DNA of 64,000 nucleotides from positions 109,882,609-109,946,608 of the forward strand of contig CM077151.1 of the NCBI GenBank assembly GCA_039583875.1, in the 5' to 3' direction. Each line of letters starts with the position of its first letter. Within the stretch, counting starts at the first letter, position 1. The notes under the pieces were generated by a model. The model searched no databases. It was not told the origin of the DNA and saw only the letters and a list, made by a program, of their open reading frames with translations. Below are positions 1 through 11,763 of the stretch, in pieces. The stretch is from Platanthera guangdongensis. Taxonomy: Eukaryota; Streptophyta; Magnoliopsida; Asparagales; Orchidaceae. Position numbers and translations under genes: made by a program.

Positions 1-1325
1 TGTCGACACACACACCAGAATTTCTTCTAAGTTAATTGTGTCAAGACAAGAAGTGACTGTGTCGACACACAGGACTTGTGTCGACACATTCTTACAGAAG
101 CTATCAGTGTCGACACCATGAGAGCTGTGTCGACACCACCAAGGATTGTGTCGACACTTAGTCTACTTGTGTCGACACATGTGAAGTTCAGACTCGACAC
201 TTTGCTGACAGAGATAAAGTTTCAAGAAGTGACTGGAGACTTGACAACTGCCATAACCAACAAGTCTACTGCAACTGTCAGATCTGTCAGTAGTTGGTTA
301 GCAACCGGATCAGCCGGTAATCTTGGATGAAGTCTATATAAAGACAGATTCTATCAACTGAAGCCGACGAAGTACACACAACACAATTACAACAGAAGAT
401 CCAACATACACAAGGAAATCCAGTCAGAGATTTCAAGTGGATCTAAGTGAAGAATTTCAAAATATCTTCAGAAGAATTTGTAGAGAGAGAGCTCCAACAA
501 TTCAAGTGAAGAAAGAGACTATCATCAACTAGTCTCTTAAGAGCAGATCCTGAACTAATCTGCAAAGAAGAATTCAGATTAATTTCTGGATTTCAAGAAG
601 GAAGCTGATTGAAGATCAACTTCAAGAAATTCAACCTTATTGTGTTCAGATTCAAGAAGCTTTGAAGAAAGCCAAAGGCAGGTTTATTTCTGAGTAATCA
701 GATTCTTCAAGAACTGATTAAGAAAACTTTCTACCCATTCTCTCTCAACTTGGGTGAAAGATAAAACTTATTTTATATCATTTTTCTATAAGATCATTAT
801 TGATCTGAGTTATAAGCCTAATTTATAAAGGCTGAGGTGGGGCTGAGTGCCTGAGGTAGGAGATTTACATCTCTGAGTTGTAGGCCTTGGGAAGGCTGAG
901 GTAGGGATGTGTGCCTAAGGTAGGAGATTTAATTCTCTGAGTTGTAGGCCTGGGTGAAGGCTGAGGTAGGGCTTAATTGCCTTAGTTGCAGGAGTGTGGA
1001 CTCACTCTGAGTTGTAGGAACCCTGACTGGGTTCTGAGCTGTAAGATCTGTGGATCTGAGAAGGAAGGAAGAAGTTAGGCTGAATCTAGCACACTACTAG
1101 ATAGGCGAAGGGGGAAAGTGGATGTACCCATCATTTGGGGAACCACTATAAATCTGTGTGTCATCTGTGATTGTGTGTGATATTGTGATTTCCGTGATGT
1201 GGTAGTTGTAGAACTGTTTGATTCTATTTGATTAACTGAATTAATATTCTGCCTTATAGTAAAAAGGAATTGAACCTATTCACCCCCCTCTAGGTGTTTA
1301 GGTTATCTTGAAACCAATTCTTTCA
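1..1325 (+). repeat. 5' LTR of element A (truncated by window edge)
   Basis: Matches 10421-11763 along its whole length with scattered substitutions and a few short indels. It ends in ...TTTCA two bases before the primer site. It contains repeated TGTCGACA palindromes at 1-190, a TATA box at 335-342, and the CTATTCACCCCCC...TAGGTG block near its 3' end that all copia LTRs in this window share. Confidence 0.93.
335..342 (+). promoter_or_regulatory. Putative TATA box of the element A 5' LTR
   Basis: TATATAAA lies about 140 bp downstream of the last TGTCGACA palindrome and about 990 bp before the LTR end. That is a plausible U3/R boundary. The same place in the 3' LTR (10763-10772) reads AAATATAAAG. 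Confidence 0.6.
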
Positions 1326-1327
1326 AG

Positions 1328-1340
1328 TGGTATCAGAGGG
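1328..1340 (+). other. Primer binding site of element A (tRNA-iMet)
   Basis: TGGTATCAGAGGG begins two bases after the LTR end. It is complementary to the 3' end of plant initiator tRNA-Met, the usual primer of copia elements. Confidence 0.9.
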
Positions 1341-1404
1341 AGGTTGCTCAAAGATAGACTTAACAGTCTGAGTAAGATCTGTGAGGCAGAATTAATTCGA
1401 AAAG

Positions 1405-3594
1405 ATGGGTTCAGGAGAAAATCATAAGGAACTTGGTTCCATGAAGTTGCCCAATGCAGGAAAGAAATCTTTGCAATATGGAAAGAAAGGGTCAGATTGT
1501 TTAAGGAAGCATCTGATCCAAGAATATATATAACTGTTAAGGAAGGGCCTTGTATTCCAATGAAAGTCTCAGTTCTTGATGCTAATCAGAGGACACCAAA
1601 AGACTTTTCAGAAATGACTAAGGATGAGATTATCTTGGCTACTATGGACAAGAGAGCTCAAAATATTATAGTGAGTGCCATAGATGACTCAACATTCTAA
1701 AATTTGATTCACTATAAAACCTCCAAGGAGATGTGGGACACATTGATAGTCTACATGGAGGGATTAGAAGAAGTTAGGCAAGATAGAAAGTCAATGCTTA
1801 ATCAGGAATATGAGAGCTTCAGACAAAGCAAATCAGACAACATCACTGAATGTTACAAGAAGTTCTTTAGAATTGTGAATGAACTAATGTCTTATGGAAG
1901 GGTCTTTAGTACATATGAGTTCAATGATAAATTCCTTAGATCTTTGACTAAGGATTGAGACACCAAGAACTGTGTCATCAGGGAAGTTGCCAGACTGGCA
2001 GAAATCTCTCCTCCAACACTATTTGGCAAATTGCTTTCTTGTGAAATGCAACTCATGGCCAGAAAGGAGGAAGAGAAAAGTACTAAAGTTGACCATAGAG
2101 AAAAGCCAGTGGCCTTCAAGGTAGAAGCAACAAGAAAGGACAGGAGGATGTCTCCATCTCCTCCTAAGAAAGCTGTAGAAGTGATCTTTGAAAGTTCTGA
2201 TAGTCACACCTCGGACAGCAATCATTATGATGAGGACTTTGCTGTCTTCACAAGGCAGTTTCAGAGATTTTTTGAAGAAGAAGCAGTGGAGAACTAAGCC
2301 ATCCTCCTCTTAGTCCACGGATGAATATTATTAGAAAAGAAAGTCATCTAGAAAGGACAAGAGTAGGTCAAAACCTAGCAAATCAACAACTACAAAGATT
2401 ATGTATTATTGCTGCAACAGACCTGGACATGTAGTAGCTGATTGTCCAAACAAAAGAAAGGAATCTACAGATAAGAAGAAGTCTCAGTATAACAACAAGA
2501 AGGAGAAATCCTTTGTAGCAAAGAAAGAGAAAAGCTGGACAGATCCATCATCTTCAGATTCTGAATCTGATGATGAAGCTTATATTTGTCTGTTTGCAAC
2601 AGAAGAAGAGACTGAGTTCTTGCAATTGCTGGACTCAATAAATGGAACTGAAGATCATCAGTGCAAAGGGCTGATGGCCATGACTGATGAAGATCATTGC
2701 CAGGATCAGCCTGGTCCCAATAAGGTACAAAGTTTATCTAAAGACTCTGATTATTACACTGGCTCAGAATCAGAAGCATCTGCATCAAGAGATGGGGTTG
2801 GATCTGAATCTGAAGGAGATATTCATCAACTTATAGATGAATATGGTGATTTGCTGCAGGCATTTAAGAGATGAAAAAACCTGACTAAACTTCAGGCTAA
2901 GGAAATTGCAGCTCTTAAGTTGGCTGCTTCTGATTCAGAAAAGCTGCTGGATCAGAAGATGAATGAGATTGCCAAGCTGAAAAACATAATTGTTATTCAG
3001 ATGGGAACAATCACATTTAAGAGTGATCAAATGAAAAGTCTGGAAGTCAGACTTCAGAAGGAAAAGGATCTAGTGGCTATTTTCTCTAAGCCAAAATCTA
3101 TCCTACCCTTAATTGATGACTTTGTGTCTCAAAAGGGTAAGGCAAGATTGGGTTTTAAGGGAAATACTAGGGCAGCTAATTCCAAAAGAAAAAGGAAAGC
3201 CCCAGTTAAGCCACTTGTCTTCAATCCCCCCATTACTCTTAGAAAAGTGCAACAACCTACCAATAGATATGATCATGATACCATACATGGTCATGGTAAG
3301 CCTGATATTCTGAATGACAAGAGATCTCCAGCACTCAAGCAAAGAAACACTGTACCTACAATATTAAGAACAGCTGACAGCAAAGCTGTTAAAACTGTAC
3401 CTAAAAAGAGGTATAATAGATATGAGTGCTGGTGTTATGGCAAAGTGGGATACTTTGTCATTGATTGTTGGCACAACACTAGAGTCAGGATGAATGCCAG
3501 CTTACCTGGATGAAGGGCTGCTACAAATTATGCTAAATTTCAGTCTAACCTGAACCAAGGACCCAATAACAATTTGGGTTCTAAGGTTAAGTAA
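1405..3594 (+). pseudogene. gag: Gag of element A, broken
   Basis: Structural polyprotein that would form the virus-like particle. ATG at 1405 is followed by a frame change near 1465-1490; after it comes the copia Gag (UBN2-like) N-terminal sequence, for example AIWKERVRLFKEASDPRIY. In-frame stops follow at about 1698, 1956, 2295 and 2871. The first zinc knuckle (about 2404-2450) should be CX2CX4HX4C, but its first Cys is Tyr. The second knuckle (about 3424-3470) has a displaced second Cys and His changed to Tyr. An acidic, Ser/Asp/Glu-rich stretch (2540-2860) and a coiled-coil-like stretch (2920-3090) lie between the knuckles. Non-functional. Confidence 0.85.
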
Positions 3595-3637
3595 TTATTT
3601 GTTGCAGATAAGTCCAAGTGGTTATGCCCCTTTATGA

Positions 3638-6600
3638 TACTTGGACAGTGGATGTTCCAGACATATGACTGGAACAAGAGGATTGCCTAAGGACTACTCA
3701 CCCATATTGAATGGACCTAAAGTAATCTTTGGTGGTTCTGAAAAAAGAGTCATCAAAGGGTTTGGTAACATTTCTAACAGATCAATTACTATCACTCAAG
3801 TGGCTTATGTGAAGGGTTTGAAACATAACTTGATAAGCATAAGTCAACTGAGTGATCTTGGATATGACATTTCATTCATTAAGAATGGTTGTCATATTAA
3901 TAGGTCAAGTGATCAGTAGATCATGTTGACTGGTTATAGGAAAGGAAATGTGTATTGCCTAAACTTTGTGAATGAGAATAAAGATTCTCCTATTTGTCTG
4001 GTAGCTGATGAGAAAGCCTCTCATTGTGTCAAATGGCACAAGAGGCTAGCTCATCTAAATTACAAGACTATTGGTCAACTCTTTGATAAAGAGTTAGTGA
4101 GGAATGGTCCTCAAGTTAAGTGCATTAAGGATGGAATATGCTCAACTTGTCAAAAAGGCAAGTAGACCAGATCCTCCTTTCATAGCTAGAAACTAAAGAC
4201 TCAGTGAGGTGTTTATACCTCTTGCATATGGATTTATTTGGTCCAATGCCAGTTCAGAGTCTAGGTAGGAAAGTCTACATATTTGTGGTTGTAGATGACT
4301 ATTCTAGATTTTCATGGGTTTTCTTTCTGAGGCAGAAATCTGAAACCCCAACTGTCCTCTGCAACTTTGTTAAGTAAATTCAGAATGAACTGAACAATTC
4401 AGTGGTCAAAATCAAAAATGAACATGGAACTGAATTTCAATCTGAAATTATGGCAAAGTTGTGTGAAGAATTTGGGATTCATCAGGAATTCTCCTCACCT
4501 AGAACTCCTCAGCAAAATGGAATTGCTGAAAGAAAGAATAGGACTCTCATTGAGGCAGGTAGAACTCTATTGAGTGGCATTTCTCTCCCAGAATATTTTT
4601 GGGCTGAGGTAGTAAACATTGCATGTCATGTGCTCAATAGAGCTTCCATCATTAAGAGCCACAAAAAGACACCCTATGAGGTTATGAAAGGCAGAAAACC
4701 AAACTTATCCTATTTTAGGATCTTTGGTTGCAAGTGCTATGTGCTTAACAATGACAAGTCTTACCTGAGAAAGTTTGCTGCCAAATCCCAAGATGGGATA
4801 TTTGTTGGGTACAACAACAATAGTAAGGCATATAAAGTCTATAACTTGACTACACAAGTTGTAGAAGAGTCTGTTCATGTTATATTTGATGAATCAAGAC
4901 TTATTAACAGTAAGTTGCCTAGTAGTTCTTGTAGCTGTACAGGTAGAAAAGATAAGATGGACATGTTGACTATCAAAGAAGATCAAACTGCTAGGCTGGA
5001 TGAAGATAAAGATGCTTGTTGTCCAGGGGGAGAACAAGTCTCTCTGGATGAAGAAGACAATGAAGTACAGCAGAATGAAGAAAATGGAGAAAGTCAAACT
5101 GCAGACAAACTTCCTCCAGCAGTTAGACATTTAAAGGATCATCTTGTACATCAGATTATTGGTGATCCTAGATAAGGGGTTCAAACTAGAAGCAGGAGCT
5201 TGAACACTGTACTATGCTCAAGCTTCTTGTCTCAACAGGAACCTAAAAGATTTGAAGAAGCTATACAAGACCCATACTGGATTGATGTTATGTAGGAGGA
5301 GTTGAATCAATTCAGGAGATGCAAGGTCTGGAAGTTAGTTCCTAAACCAAAAGGCCACAATGTCATAGGGACTAAGTGGATCTTCAGGAACAAGCTAGAT
5401 GAGAGTGGGATCATAATTAAGAACAAGGCAAGGCTGGTTGCCAAAGGATACAGGCAGGAAGATGGCATAGACTTTGATCAAACATTTGCCCCTGTGGCAA
5501 GGTTGGAAGCAATCAGGCTATTCCTAGCCTATGCAGCTTATCAGGGTTTCAAAGTGTTCCAAATGGATGTTAAGTTAGCATTCCTGAATGGAGACTTAAA
5601 GGAGGAAGTTTATGTAGAACATCCATCAGGTTTTATTGATCCACTCTATCCTAATTATGTGTATAGGATTAGGAAAGCACTATATGGTTTGAAACAAGCC
5701 CCAAGGGTTTGGTATGAAACCTTGTCTACTTTCCTCATTGAGAACAAATTCTCAAGGGGGAAAATAGACAAAACTCTATTCCTTAGGGAATCCAAAGGGA
5801 AGATAATTCTAGTCCAGATATATGTTGATGACATAATATTTGGTTCTACTGAAAACAACCTTTGTAGGAAGTTTGCTAAACTTATGCAAGGGAAGTTTGA
5901 GATGAGCAGCATGGGAGAACTTAAGTTCTTCTTGGGACTCCAAGTAAGACAGACTGATGATGGCCTGTCTATATCCCAGTCTAAGTTCACCCAGGAGTTA
6001 ATTAAGAAGTATGGTATGGAGTCTTCCACTACCATGAGAACTCTAATGGGGACAAGTATGTCTCTAAGCAAAGATGATGCAAGAAAACCTGTAGATGAGT
6101 CATTGTATAGAGGGATAGTTGGCTCCCTCCTTTATCTGACTGCTAGTAGACCTAACATCATGTATGCTACATGTGTCTGTGCTAGGTACCAATCCTGCCC
6201 AAAAGAATCTCATTATACTACTGTTAAGAGGAGTTTGAGATATCTTAAGGGCACACCTAATCTAGGTCTTTGGTACCCTAAGAATAGAGATTTTCTACTA
6301 ACTGGATATTCAGATGCAGACTTTGCAGGATACAAAGAAGATAAAAAAAGCACAACTGGCACCTGTCTATTCCTAGGAGGGAGATTTGTGTCATGGAGCT
6401 GTAAGAAGCAGACTAGTGTGGCAATCTCCACAGCTGAGTCTGAGTATGTAGCTGCAGGAAGTTGTTGTGCACAGCTGTTGTGGATACAGCATCAGCTTAA
6501 AAATTATGGTATCCAGGTAAGTAGAACCTCATTATTTTGTGATTCTACAAGTGCTATTTCTATTGCTAATAATCTTGTTTCTCATAGTAGAACAAAGCAT

Positions 6601-6765
6601 ATAGAAATAAGATATCATTTTCTTAGGGATCATGTAGAAAAAGAGGATATATGTTTAGAATTTGTCAATACAAGTTTTCAAATTGCTGACATGTTCACTA
6701 AGCAATTGGATGAAACTAAATTCAATAATTTTAAAATTGAATTAGGTATGCTGAACATAGGATAG
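3638..6765 (+). pseudogene. pol: Pol of element A (PR-IN-RT-RH), broken
   Basis: Domains in order: aspartic protease with YLDSGCSRHMTG (3638-3673); GAG-pre-integrase HHCC region (about 4020-4165); integrase core (about 4225-4560); reverse transcriptase with YVDD at 5821-5832; RNase H with DADFAG, STAESEY and the final CDSTSA motif (about 6310-6560). The last 487 codons (5302-6765) are open. Upstream there are stops at about 3917, 4163, 4376 and 5173, and more before 5302. In integrase the second catalytic Asp, in the usual SDxGTEF block, is Glu (NEHGTEF). The third acidic residue (AERKNR) is kept. The frame differs from gag by one base. Confidence 0.9.
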
Positions 6766-6789
6766 ATTGACAAATTTGTCTAAGTAATT

Positions 6790-7085
6790 TTGTGTCGACA
6801 CAAGAAGAGGTCTATGTCAACACAGAGAAGTTGTGTCGACACTTAGAATTAGAGTCGACACAGAATTTCTGTTGAATTAATAAGTATGTCTGTGTCAACA
6901 CATCATCAATTGGTGTCGACACATAAAATTCAACACTTCTGTCGAGACATTAGAAGTCTGTGTCGACACCATCTCAACAGTGTCGACACACTAAGTAAAT
7001 TTTGTCGCGCCTTTTGACCTTCTATGTTTAGACACATATATATATGTCAAGAACAAACTCTGTCGACACACTCTCCAGATTTTTG
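6790..7085. repeat. TGTCGACA palindrome array between pol and ORF3 of element A
   Basis: Nine or ten copies of (G)TGTCGACAC, some mutated (for example TGTCAACAC), are spaced about 20-45 bp apart between the pol stop and the ORF3 start. It is the same motif found in the LTRs of this element. An alternating CATATATATATG at 7035-7046 lies about 100 bp before the ORF3 ATG. The 380-bp spacer holds no other feature I can see. Confidence 0.85.
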
Positions 7086-7145
7086 AGACTAGATTCTTGT
7101 GTAGACAAACTCTATCTTCTCCATTCAAGATTTCTCACCATCCCA

Positions 7146-9806
7146 ATGGCGCCGAAACTTGACGAAAACGTGAACGAGGGATATGAACTGGTACGGAATG
7201 CCTTTGACGATGCTGAACCAGCGATTAAAGCTGTGATAGCTCTAATTATATAAAATGGCTTGGAGTATTTGGCATCAGAACCTACAAAGATATGGAAGAA
7301 GGAAATCCTTGAGTTCTATGGAGCTGCAACTCAGGATTCAACTGTACTAAAGATTAGGTCTTCAGTCCAGGGTAATAAAATCAAACTAACCATGAAGAGC
7401 ATACCAAAAACTCTTCATCTGCCCAAAAATCAATAAGACGAAGAAGTTACGTCTTCCAAGACCAGGGAAGCACTCCAGTGGTGTGGATTAGATCCCACCA
7501 TGAAAATTGGATCATCCATGAATAGAAAAGGAATGAATGTACAAGGAAAATTCCTTTCTGAAGTAGTTGGCAAAGTAATCTTATGCAAACTAGGTGGACA
7601 TGATAGCTTCTCAGCCTACATGTTCTGCCTCATGACCAGGATCATCTACAAAATCAACACCAATTGGTCTGCAGTCATATATGAGAAGTTTAGAGAAAGC
7701 ATCAAGAAACCGAATATGGGAAGGATATTAAGTTTATACTTGGCTGGAGCAATTCCAGAAGTGATGCAACAGGCTGCTGGATCCAAGATCAATCACATGA
7801 GGAGAATGGATCTAAGGATAATCTCTAGATGAGATAGAGTGCTGATAAAAGACATGGTTGATGAAGAGAGGCCAGAGAATACTAAGAAATCACCTGCTCA
7901 AGACATTAGACATGATGATCATATGAAGGGGGAGTCTCATCTTGAGGTAGAGCCAACACACTTAGAAAGTGAAATGACTAATCAAACTATTCTTGAGGTA
8001 ATCCAAGAAGTTAATCAAACAATTTTCAATGATGAGTATGAAACACTAACTGTGCCCTTGATTGATGTTGACCAGACCACCCAACTCAACAATCAAGTAC
8101 AGAATGTTATCATGGAGGATACATCTACAGCTGCTGATGCTTCAGAGTTAGTGGTGCCTCCAGTCCCAACTCAACAAGAGTTTAATCTTAAAGAGTTGTT
8201 CCCTAATATAGAGCAAGCCAGGACTGAGGGGGAGCAAGCCAGGACTGAGGGGGAGAAAGCTAGGACTGAGGGGGAGGAGCAAGGGACTCAGGGGGAGTTA
8301 CCTAGATCTGACAAAGAGCTGCCCACAAGTTCAAAGGATACTGTGAATCTAGAAAGTACCTCAGCTTCTGAAGATGAAGCAGAATCTCAAGCAAAGAAGA
8401 GAAAGCTGATGATTTTCAGAAGAAGAAGCAAAAGCTCTAAAATGGCATTGCAAACTGCTCCACAACCAGTTCCTGCACATGATTATAGCTCCTTACTGCT
8501 ATCTTTGCAAGTCAAATTAGATGAATAAAAAATAGCCATGGAGAAATATATGGATGAAACTCATAAAGATTTGCAATTCTCCTTGGCTCAAGATATAAAA
8601 TCAATTAGATTTGAGGTAAACCAGAATAAAAAGGAGATGACAGATTGCTTCCATAAAGGGGGTAATGTTGTAGTTTTTCTGGCTTAACAGCAAAAAGAAG
8701 CAAGGACACATATTGATGATATAGTGGTCAAGCAAGGATATGTCCTTGAAAATCAAATTCGAATGAATGAAAATCTTACTGAATCACATAATGTGATTGT
8801 TACTGAATTAAAGAATAAAGCAACTGCATTATCTGAGGAATGGGCTAAAGAGAAATCAGAGTTTGATAAGAAACTTCAAGAGGATTTAGCCACTTTCCAA
8901 TCTGCTATTCAAGACTCTCAGAAGCTCATCTCTTCTCAGCTTCAAAAGTTTAAAGCTTATTATACAGAGGGAACCAATTATCTGGCTAATCAAATAAGGT
9001 TCCAAAAGAATGATCTTAGGGATCATATTGAAAGAGAAGTCATAAAGGGGGAGAGGTTGATAGTCAATGCTAGCTCAGAGCATGCCAAATGGATAACAAA
9101 TGTTGTTAGAGCAACTCTGGGATATCCACCCCTATGTGATGATGACAATACAGCTGAGTCAGGAATTCAAGCTGCAGGAAATGAAGGGGGTCAGCAGGAA
9201 GTCGCTCAAATTATATATCCCCCTTCTAACTTTGAGGAAATTCAACACCTGGTTCATCATATGTACAGCCCTCCAGAGGCTACTAACATTGTTATCATTG
9301 AAAAAGTAGAAATGTCAGAGGCAGCTTTGTATAAAGAGAAAGAAGCTCAACTCTCAAAGAAAAGGTTTAGAGAACAGGCAGAATTGAAGCCTGATTTTGA
9401 GCAATGGAGTCCTACTTCCAGGAATATCATATTGACTGCCTGGAAAGCTGTAAAGGACAAGACCCATGAAAGGGGTAAATGGTACACTGAGCAAGAATGA
9501 AACAAGTATGAAGCCAGGCAGGAAGCCATTCTTCAATACAGAAGGAAAGCAAAAGCTGGGAAGTTACCTGCTAATGCTCTGGAGCCTAGCAAGTACTTCC
9601 CCAAGCCTTTTCATTATTTTGAAAGGCAAAAGATAAGGGTTGAAGAACAGAAAAGGAAAGATCTGAAAGGAAAGAAACCTGTTGATGATGCTGAACCTAC
9701 TGTGCAGGCTCAGATCAAATTAGGGAAAGGCATAGTCATCAAGGAGCCTGATCAGCCTTACAATAGATTAACTAGATTTTACAATAATGTAATCTTTAGT
9801 TGTTAA
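7146..9806 (+). pseudogene. Third ORF of element A (ORF3, env-position protein), nonsense-broken
   Basis: From ATG 7146 to TAA 9804-9806 one reading frame of about 886 codons persists with no frameshift. It is interrupted by six stops: 7251, 7434, 7830, 8526, 8685 and 9498. Residues about 55-235 form the core shared with the third ORFs of C and G: a KIRSSVQGNKIKLT segment, then GKFLSEVVGKVILCK and later KPNMGRILSL. Next come an acidic linker with an E-Q-A-R-T-E-G repeat, a basic KKRK stretch, and a long Lys/Glu/Gln-rich coiled-coil-like segment (about 8730-9080). The tail is basic. I see no convincing signal peptide or membrane anchor, so an envelope role is not supported. The core recalls the plant-transposon-protein (Transposase_32-like) families; that link is from memory. 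Function unknown. Confidence 0.75.
8211..8285 (+). repeat. Short in-frame tandem repeat in ORF3 of element A
   Basis: Three near-perfect copies of a 21-bp unit (gagcaagccaggactgaggg) and a decayed fourth encode an EQARTEG-like heptad in the acidic linker of ORF3. Confidence 0.85.
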
Positions 9807-10011
9807 AAAAATCTATGTAAACTAATTATTGACAAACTTTTGATAGTTTAAACAAAACAATGATTCATGCTCACTGTGTTTGCATCATTCCGTAATGACA
9901 TACTATGCATGTTTTGTTTATATGTTACCCTGTCATGTAATGTTTATATACATCATAATGTATGTTTATTATAAATGGTGTATATCATTGACTATGGGTT
10001 ATGACTTCTCC

Positions 10012-10025
10012 AAATAGGAGGAGAT
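10012..10025 (+). other. Polypurine tract of element A
   Basis: AAATAGGAGGAGAT lies directly before the 3' LTR, the expected site of plus-strand priming. Its counterpart in G (complement of 51435-51449) is the closely similar CAAATAGGGGGAGAT. Confidence 0.85.
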
Positions 10026-11763
10026 TGTTGGGTACATTGGAAAATGTGTACCAGATTTGAAGAAGCCTCACTTACCTCAATGATATTCATCAAGGTGTAT
10101 TTGATGTTGTTTTGAGTTTATATGTGCAGGTTAAGAATATGCAGGAAAAGTTACTAAGTCCATGAGTCGACACCAGAAGAAGCTGTGTCGACACTTATGA
10201 TGACTTGTGTCGACACTTGAGAAAAATTGTGTCGACACCTTGAGTCAATTATGTCGACACTTGGAAAAGCTGTGTCGACACCAGAAGAAATTGTGTCGAC
10301 ATACAGTACTTGTGTCGACACACAGCAAGTTCAGTCGACATCAACTGTGTCGACACACAGGACATGTGTCGACACACAGAAAGTTCAGTTGACATCAACT
10401 GTGTCGACACACAGGACTTGTGTCGACACACACACCAGAATTTCTTTTAAGTTAATTTTGTCAAGACAAGAAGTGACTGTGTCGACACACAGGACTTGTG
10501 TCGAAACATTCTTACAGAAGCTATGTCAAAAAGCAGTGTCGACACCATGAGAGCTGTGTCGACACCACCAAGGATTGTGTCGACACTTAGTCTACTTGTG
10601 GCGACACATGTGAAGTTCAGACTCGACACTTTGCTGACAGAGACAAAGTTTCAAGAAGTGACTGGAGACTTGACAGCTGCCATAACCAACAAGTCTACTA
10701 CAACTGTCAGATCTGTCAGGAGTTGGTTAGCAACCGGATCAGCCGGTAACCTTGGATGAAGTAAATATAAAGACAGATTCTATCAACTGAAGACGACGAA
10801 GTACACACAACACAATTACAACAGAAGATCCAACATACACAAGGAAATCCAGTCAGAGAATTCAAGTGGATCTAAGTGAAGAATTTCAAAATATCTTCAG
10901 AAGAATTTGTAGAGAGAGAGAGCTCCAACAATTCAAGTGAAGAAAGAGACTATCATCAACTAATCTCTTAAAAGCAGATCCTGAACTAATCTGCAAAGAA
11001 GAATTCAGATTAATTTCTGGATTTCAAGAAGGAAGCTGATTGAAGATCAACTTCAAGAAATTCAACCTTTTTGTGTTCAGATTCAAGAAGCTTTGAAGAA
11101 AGCCAAAGACAAGTTGATTTCTGAGTAATCAGATTCTTCAAGAACTGATCAAGAAAACTTTCTACCCATTCTCTCTCAACTTGGGTGAAAGATAAAACTT
11201 ATTTTATATCATTTTTTTGTAAGATCATTATTGATCTGAGTTGTAAGCCTAATTTATAAAGGCTGAGGTAGGGCCTAGTGCCTGAGGTAGGAGATTTACA
11301 TCTCTGAGTTGTAGGCCTTAGGAAGGATGAGGTAGGGCTGTGTGCCTGAGGTAGGAGATTTAATTCTCTGAGTTGTAGGCCTGGGTGAAGACTGAGGTAG
11401 GGCTTAATTGCCTGAGTTATAGGAGTGTGGACTCGCTCTGAGTTGTAGGAACCTTGACTGGGTTCTGAGCTGTAAGATCTGTGGATCTGAGAAGGAAGGA
11501 AGAAGTTAGGCTGAATCTAGCACACTGCTAGATAGGCGAAGAGGGAAAGTGGATGTACCCATCATTTTGGGCACCACTATAAATCTGTGTGCCATCTGTG
11601 ATTGTGTGTGATATTGTGATTTTTGTGATGTGGTAGCTGTAGAACTGTTTGATTCTATTTGATTAACTGAATTAATATTCTGCCTTAGAGTAAAAAGGAA
11701 TTGAACCTATTCACCCCCCCCCCCCCGCTAGGTGATTAGGTTATCTTGAAACCAATTATTTCA
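10026..11763 (+). repeat. 3' LTR of element A (1738 bp)
   Basis: Starts TGTTGGGTACATTGG and ends ...TTATTTCA. It contains a dense TGTCGACA array (10164-10630), a weakened TATA region (AAATATAAAG, 10763-10772), GAGGTAGG/GAGTTGTAGG low-complexity repeats (11250-11460), and the CTATTCACCCC block with an expanded C run at 11713-11726. Confidence 0.93.
10164..10630. repeat. TGTCGACA palindrome array in the element A 3' LTR
   Basis: About twenty copies of the 8-bp palindrome TGTCGACA, usually as GTGTCGACAC, at spacings of roughly 15-30 bp. A few are decayed (TGTCGAAAC, GGCGACAC). The array ends about 130 bp before the TATA-like region. The intervening sequence is not conserved, so the palindrome is the repeated unit and there is no longer satellite monomer. 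Confidence 0.9.

Larger units (their letters stand above)
1..11763 (+). mobile_element. Element A: SIRE-type Ty1/copia retrotransposon, 5' end outside window
   Basis: Order seen: partial 5' LTR, tRNA-Met primer site, gag, PR-IN-RT-RH pol, a palindrome-rich spacer, a third long ORF, polypurine tract, and a complete 3' LTR. Base 1 aligns with base 10421 of the 3' LTR, so about 395 bp of the 5' LTR lie outside the window. The two LTRs are about 96% alike by eye, so this is an older insertion. Gag, pol and ORF3 are all broken by stops. The 3' flank is a reversed C-type LTR (fragment B), so A appears to be inserted inside another element. Confidence 0.93.

Noticed and set aside
7146..9806. Calling ORF3 a retroviral envelope gene
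   Set aside because: Position fits the env-like gene of SIRE elements, but I see no signal peptide, fusion peptide or membrane anchor in A, C or G. Function is left open.
10207..10550. ORFs rich in MSTLEK/CRH/VDT repeats
   Set aside because: They are translations of the TGTCGACA array; frames are kept open by the repeat, not by selection.
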